Shown here: positions 5,699 through 9,057 of the stretch, piece after piece
Numbering within the stretch: position 1 is the first letter of the stretch
Layout of the letters: each line of letters starts with the position of its first letter
Source: an uncultured Solirubrobacterales bacterium
Lineage (GTDB): Bacteria > Actinomycetota > Thermoleophilia > Solirubrobacterales > Solirubrobacteraceae
Length of the DNA: 9,057 bases
Direction of reading: 5' to 3'
Assembly (NCBI GenBank): GCA_903953065.1
Contig: CAJBIG010000253.1
Span: 1 to 9,057, forward strand
Notes under the pieces: model-generated
The model's input: only the letters and a program-made list of their open reading frames with translations
The model's database searches: none
Told to the model about the DNA's origin: nothing
Position numbers and translations under genes: made by a program

Positions 5699-6434
5699 AA
5701 TTGCGATCAGGTGCGAAAACGTTACGAAGAGCTACATGCTCGGAGAAACGGCATCGCTACCGCAAACGTTGGCCAGTCTGAACCCATTCCGTTCAGCTCC
5801 TACCCGGGAGAGTTTCGAAGCGCTGAGTGACGTTTCGTTCACAGTTCAGCGCGGCGCATTCTTCGGGATCGTTGGCGCCAACGGCTCAGGGAAGTCAACA
5901 CTGACGCAGACGATTTCGGGAATCACAGTCCCGGACTCGGGCACGATTACGGTGGCAGGGCGGATCCTTCCGCTGCTCGAGGTCGGGGCCGGCTTCAGCG
6001 AAGATCTCACCGGGAGAGAGAACGTTGTGCTGCTCGGAGCAATCCTCGGTATCGCGGCCTCCGAAGTAGACGACTCGATCGACGCGATCCTCGACTTCGC
6101 TGGAATACACCGCCACTTCGACACGCAGCTGAAACGATTCTCTTCTGGAATGCGGGCACGCCTGTCGTTTGCAACCGCCGTGTGCTTCCCCGCCGACATC
6201 TACGTCTTCGACGAGGTACTCGCCGTCGTCGACGACGACTTTCGTGCGCGCTGCACCGATGAGATGAAGCGCCTTCACGCGCAGGGCAAGACGATCCTCT
6301 TCATGAGCCACGACCTCGACCTGGTTGGCAGCATTTGCAGCGACGGGATGTGGATTGATAGAGGTGCAGTGCGGACGGTTGGAAAAATTGCCGATGTTGC
6401 GGATTTGTACGCAGCAGGCGCGCAAGTTGACTAA
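5682..6434 (+). CDS. wzt: Polysaccharide export ABC transporter ATPase (short Wzt/KpsT/TagH-like)
   Basis: Cytoplasmic nucleotide-binding subunit that powers the adjacent permease. Walker A is GANGSGKST (65-73). LPLLEVGAGFSEDLTGREN (96-114) is characteristic of polysaccharide exporters. The ABC signature region is FSSGMRARLSFA (153-164). Walker B is DIYVFDE (172-178) with catalytic E178, and the H-loop histidine is H210 in MSHDLD. Just after Walker B the usual AVGD of this family reads AVVDDDF, a glycine-to-valine change. At 250 residues the protein stops soon after the ATPase domain. It therefore lacks the C-terminal carbohydrate-binding domain of O-antigen Wzt proteins (commonly around 400 residues or more) and is closer in build to capsule or teichoic-acid exporters. 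The TTG start is supported by GGAGG six bases upstream. The gene overlaps the permease by 17 bases and ends 8 bases before the next gene. Confidence 0.93.
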   Translation: MPTSSEIAIRCENVTKSYMLGETASLPQTLASLNPFRSAPTRESFEALSDVSFTVQRGAFFGIVGANGSGKSTLTQTISGITVPDSGTITVAGRILPLLEVGAGFSEDLTGRENVVLLGAILGIAASEVDDSIDAILDFAGIHRHFDTQLKRFSSGMRARLSFATAVCFPADIYVFDEVLAVVDDDFRARCTDEMKRLHAQGKTILFMSHDLDLVGSICSDGMWIDRGAVRTVGKIADVADLYAAGAQVD

Positions 6435-6442
6435 TTGTCTGT

Positions 6443-7306
6443 ATGAATGGCGCGCAACCTTACGGCGGCTCGCTTGTTAGCTGTAATGATTCGTTTGAGG
6501 ACATGACTCAACCGGCAGACCACAAAGAAGTTCTTGGCGCGCCCGATGACGAGCTTCCCGCCCGCACGAAAGTGCTCGGCATTCCAATCGCATCAACCGA
6601 CTACGAACGGACGCTCGACTGGATCGACGACGCAATCAGGGATGAGCACCGCGGCTACCTCTGCGTGGCACCGGTTCACCTCGTGATGGTCGCTCAGGAC
6701 GACCCTGAGGTGTTCGACGCTGTAACCGGCAGTGACTTTGTCGTTCCCGACGGTCAGCCGCTCGTCTGGGCGCTTCGGTCGCTCGGCGCCGAAAACCCGA
6801 GCCGCGTTTATGGCCCCGATCTGATGATTGAAGCTTGCCGGCGGGCGTCAAAGACCGGCGTGAAGATGTACCTCTTCGGCGGCCGAAACGACGGTGCGCT
6901 CGTTCAGCTCACACTCAACCTGCGCCGGCGTTTTCCCGGGCTGCAGATAGTCGGCGGCCACTCGCCTCCCTACCGGCCTGCAACTCCCGACGAAGAGCGA
7001 GCAATTGCTGCCGAGATAAACGCCAGCGGCGCCGACATCGTCTGGGTCGGAACGGGGCAGCCGAAGCAGGAGCTTTGGATGGCGCAGATGCGGCCGCAGC
7101 TAACGACCCCGGTCCTGATCGGCGTTGGCGCAGCATTCGACTTCCATGCCGGCCTGGTTCCGCAGGCGCCGCCGGTGCTGCAGGAGATGGGGCTTGAATG
7201 GGCTTATCGATTGGCACGCGAGCCGCGCCGACTTTGGAAGCGTTACCTGCGCTACAACCCGCGCTTCGTTGTCGACTTTGCGCGGCAGCTGCTGACGCGG
7301 CGCTGA
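6443..7306 (+). CDS. WecG/TagA/CpsF-family glycosyltransferase (GT26 type)
   Basis: Likely adds a sugar to a polyprenyl-diphosphate-linked acceptor at the membrane surface, early in glycan assembly. The conserved domain runs from about residue 43 to the end: TKVLGIPI (42-48), VAPVHLVM (75-82), VVPDGQPLVWALRSLG (100-115) with the family aspartate D103, VYGPDLM (122-128), LFGGRN (144-149), IVGGHSPPYRP (169-179), VWVGTGQPKQELWM (200-213), IGVGAAFDFHAG (226-237) and LEWAYRLAREPRRLWKRYLR (251-270). The first motif has PVH where classical WecG/TagA have an asparagine; this subgroup is familiar in other actinobacterial loci. The start is uncertain: ATG 6443 (no Shine-Dalgarno) and ATG 6503 (GAGG only two bases away) are both possible, and about 40 residues precede the conserved domain. 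It begins 8 bases after the ATPase gene. Family firm, sugar unknown. Confidence 0.88.
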   Translation: MNGAQPYGGSLVSCNDSFEDMTQPADHKEVLGAPDDELPARTKVLGIPIASTDYERTLDWIDDAIRDEHRGYLCVAPVHLVMVAQDDPEVFDAVTGSDFVVPDGQPLVWALRSLGAENPSRVYGPDLMIEACRRASKTGVKMYLFGGRNDGALVQLTLNLRRRFPGLQIVGGHSPPYRPATPDEERAIAAEINASGADIVWVGTGQPKQELWMAQMRPQLTTPVLIGVGAAFDFHAGLVPQAPPVLQEMGLEWAYRLAREPRRLWKRYLRYNPRFVVDFARQLLTRR

Positions 7307-7309
7307 GGA
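7305..7309 (+). promoter_or_regulatory. Shine-Dalgarno GAGGA for the GT2 gene
   Basis: GAGGA overlaps the TGA stop of the preceding gene (7304-7306) and lies five bases before the GTG at 7315. It selects that GTG over an in-frame ATG at 7198, which would lie 109 bases inside the upstream gene. Confidence 0.65.
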
Positions 7310-7314
7310 ACCCG

Positions 7315-8142
7315 GTGTCAGGCGCTGCTGATCAAACCTCCCCCGGCACGGTCAGCGTGATCATCCCGACTCACAACCGGGCGGATTCCTGCGTGAGGGC
7401 GATTGAGAGCGCTCTCGCTCAAACGCTGCCGCCGTTAGAGGTGATCGTCTGCGATGACCGGTCGACCGACGGCACGGAATCAGCAATTTCAGCTTTGGCG
7501 GCGAACGACGAGCGGGTTCGCTACCTACGGCGTACGAACGGCCCGCGCGGGCCAGGCGCAACTCGCAACCGCGCTTTGCAGGAGGCGCGCGGCGAGTTCG
7601 TCGCTTTTCTTGACGATGACGACGAGTGGTTCACCGAGAAGCTCGAGATCCAGGTTCCGTTGTTGATCAAGTCAGGCGGACTCGTAGCTTCGAATGCGGT
7701 TCGCTCGTCGGGTGGCACCTACTTTGCCGATTCCACCGACGACCAGATCGACCGCTCGGAACTGCTCAATCACAATCCCCTGATTCTCTCCTCGGTGATC
7801 GCCAGCAGAGAGCAGATTCTCGCTTGCGGCGCCTTCTCCGAGCACGCATCACTAGTCGCAATAGAGGACTACGACTTAGCTCTGAGGCTGAGCGACGAAG
7901 GCGTGCCGATGGTGAGACTCGGCGCTCCGCTGCTGCATTATTCAGACACCGCCGACGAGCGCCTCAGCGGGCGCACGGCGAGGATCGATTTGGCCATCGC
8001 CGGCTTGTTCGCGCGGCGGTTGTTTGGCGCGCAGCGCGACACTGAGCAGCTTCGTGCGGCGAGCTCAAAACTCCTCTCGGCGGCCCGATCGGGCAGGCAG
8101 CTAGCGATCAACCAAGCACGCGAACGGTTGCGGCGCCGATGA
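7315..8142 (+). CDS. GT2-family glycosyltransferase (GT-A fold)
   Basis: Predicted inverting, nucleotide-sugar-dependent glycosyltransferase of 275 residues acting at the cytoplasmic face. The GT-A core is clear: VSVIIPTHNRADSCVRAIES (13-32), LEVIVCDDRSTDGT (41-54), PGATRNRALQEARGEFVAFLDDDDEWF (80-106) with the metal-binding DXD-type aspartates D100-D103, and IEDYDLALRL (183-192), whose E184/D185 pair fits the catalytic base position. The last 60 residues are helical and rich in Arg and Ala. The GTG at 7315 is chosen because GAGGA sits five bases upstream and because the protein then begins about a dozen residues before the first GT-A strand, as is normal. It starts 8 bases after the WecG-type gene, and its stop overlaps the next start in ATGA. 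It probably extends the repeat unit. Substrate unknown. Confidence 0.9.
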   Translation: MSGAADQTSPGTVSVIIPTHNRADSCVRAIESALAQTLPPLEVIVCDDRSTDGTESAISALAANDERVRYLRRTNGPRGPGATRNRALQEARGEFVAFLDDDDEWFTEKLEIQVPLLIKSGGLVASNAVRSSGGTYFADSTDDQIDRSELLNHNPLILSSVIASREQILACGAFSEHASLVAIEDYDLALRLSDEGVPMVRLGAPLLHYSDTADERLSGRTARIDLAIAGLFARRLFGAQRDTEQLRAASSKLLSAARSGRQLAINQARERLRRR

Positions 8143-9057
8143 ACGTTGGGCTCGCCCTGCTGACGCTGTTCCCGGGCCGCGCCGGCGGCGCCGAGACCTA
8201 TGTCCGTGGACTATTGGGCGCCTACGCGGCTGGCGAGGGGCCTGAACTGACGAGCGCCCTAGTCGCACGACAGAACTCCTCCTCGCTGCAGGGCTTCGCC
8301 AGCCCGACGGTGTCGCTCACCAGGATCGGCTCCTACAAACCAGGCAGCGGCTCGCTCACGCGCCTGCTGGCGATGGAGGCTGCGCGCTTCAAGAAGCGCG
8401 CACTGGCTCGCGACCTGCCGCCTGATCTGGACTTAGTCCACTACCCGGTGACGGTGCCGATCCCTCAGATCGACGGGCTGCCAAAGGTCGTCTCGCTGCT
8501 TGACCTCCAGCACCATGACCTGCCAGCGATGTTCTCCACCGCCGAGCGCCGTTTTCGAAGCTGGGCCTACGACCGCTCAGCAGTCGATGCCGATCAGGTG
8601 ATCACGATCACGCAGTTCAGCGCCGACCGGATCAGCGAAAGGTTGGGCATCGAGAGCTCGAAAGTTCACGCGATCCACCTCGGCATCGACCACAGCGTCT
8701 TCGCTCCCGACGGGCCAGCCGCGACAATCGGAGGACTACCCGAAAGGTACGTCTATTACCCGGCCAACACTTGGCCACACAAGAACCATGATCGCCTGCT
8801 CGAGGCGTTCGCGGCGATCGATGACCCGGAGCTCCACCTGCTGCTGACCGGCAGCGCAGTCGGCACGCAGCCCTTGCCTCCAGGCAGCGACCGCGTGCAC
8901 CACCTCGGCCACATCACAACCGAGCAGGTCGCGGCGCTCTACCGCGGCGCCGAGGCGCTAATCTTCCCAAGCCTCTATGAAGGCTTCGGCCTGCCACCGA
9001 TCGAAGCGATGGCCTGCGGCTGCCCTGTCGCGGCATCAAACGTCGGCGCTGTGTCGG
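8139..9057 (+). CDS. GT4-family glycosyltransferase, partial (C-terminus outside window)
   Basis: The frame opens at the ATG at 8139, which overlaps the GT2 stop by 4 bases (ATGA), and stays open to the right edge, giving 306 residues. It reads as a GT-B glycosyltransferase. The N-terminal ALLTLFPGRAGGAETYVRGL (6-25) holds the donor-domain glycine loop. LVHYP (99-103), VVSLLDLQHHDLP (117-129), VITITQFSADRI (154-165) and IHLGIDHSVF (179-188) are typical of mannosyl/rhamnosyl GT4 enzymes of O-antigen loci. YYPANTWPHKNHDRLLEAF (206-224) and the EX7E motif EGFGLPPIEAMACGCP (281-296), with E281 and E289, complete the nucleotide-sugar site. Roughly 60 to 90 residues are expected to be missing at the end. 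The likely donor is a GDP-sugar, which would suit the nearby gmd; this is inference. It is the last gene of the visible run. Confidence 0.9.
   Translation, partial: MNVGLALLTLFPGRAGGAETYVRGLLGAYAAGEGPELTSALVARQNSSSLQGFASPTVSLTRIGSYKPGSGSLTRLLAMEAARFKKRALARDLPPDLDLVHYPVTVPIPQIDGLPKVVSLLDLQHHDLPAMFSTAERRFRSWAYDRSAVDADQVITITQFSADRISERLGIESSKVHAIHLGIDHSVFAPDGPAATIGGLPERYVYYPANTWPHKNHDRLLEAFAAIDDPELHLLLTGSAVGTQPLPPGSDRVHHLGHITTEQVAALYRGAEALIFPSLYEGFGLPPIEAMACGCPVAASNVGAVS

Noticed and set aside
6427..6455. TTGACT followed by TATGAA as an internal promoter before the WecG-type gene
   Set aside because: The spacing between the two hexamers is about nine bases, far too short, and nothing like a -10 lies at the normal distance.
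7198..7314. ATG at 7198 as the GT2 start
   Set aside because: It would overlap the upstream gene by 109 bases and add 39 residues unlike a GT2 N-terminus; GTG 7315 has a well-placed GAGGA.
1..9057. tRNA, rRNA, CRISPR array, insertion sequence, phage or toxin-antitoxin genes
   Set aside because: No repeat-spacer pattern, inverted terminal repeats, transposase motif or structured RNA signature was seen; nearly all the sequence is covered by glycan-related coding regions.

Overview
The window is a stretch of surface-polysaccharide biosynthesis genes from a fairly high-GC bacterium (about 60% G+C by eye, GC-rich third codon positions, several GTG/TTG starts, genes packed with short gaps or overlaps). 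The protein styles (GT4/GT2/WecG-type glycosyltransferases, a DUF2142 membrane protein, a short Wzm/Wzt-type exporter) fit an actinobacterium, possibly of the Thermoleophilia/Solirubrobacterales kind. That placement is an inference from family resemblance and cannot be proven here. No rRNA, tRNA, CRISPR array, insertion sequence or phage gene was seen.

Layout. The left edge (1-212, minus strand) is the 5' part of a glycosyltransferase-like gene that leaves the window and appears to start on a non-ATG codon. A short divergent gap (213-284) separates it from a long plus-strand run that continues to the right edge. The order in that run is: a GT4 glycosyltransferase (285-1508); a 162-base spacer holding a 45-codon ORF of doubtful status; a DUF2142 multi-pass membrane protein (1671-3143); an overlapping two-membrane-segment protein of unknown function (3136-3831); GDP-mannose 4,6-dehydratase (3845-4810); an ABC-2 polysaccharide exporter permease and ATPase (4853-5698 and 5682-6434); a WecG/TagA/CpsF-type glycosyltransferase (6443-7306); a GT2 glycosyltransferase (7315-8142); and a second GT4 glycosyltransferase (8139 onward, cut by the right edge).

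How it fits together. Gmd converts GDP-mannose to GDP-4-keto-6-deoxymannose, the precursor of GDP-rhamnose, GDP-fucose or GDP-perosamine; the enzyme that finishes the sugar is not in the window. The glycosyltransferases would build a lipid-linked glycan on the cytoplasmic face. The permease/ATPase pair would flip or export it. The DUF2142 protein, which has a GT-C-like architecture, and its coupled partner could modify the glycan on the outer face of the membrane. Gaps of 8 to 42 bases and overlaps of 4 to 17 bases from 3136 to the right edge suggest one transcript. The most unusual element is the DUF2142 plus two-membrane-segment protein pair. The rest is a recognisable ABC-transporter-dependent polysaccharide locus, and I do not see strong evidence of a wholly new system.
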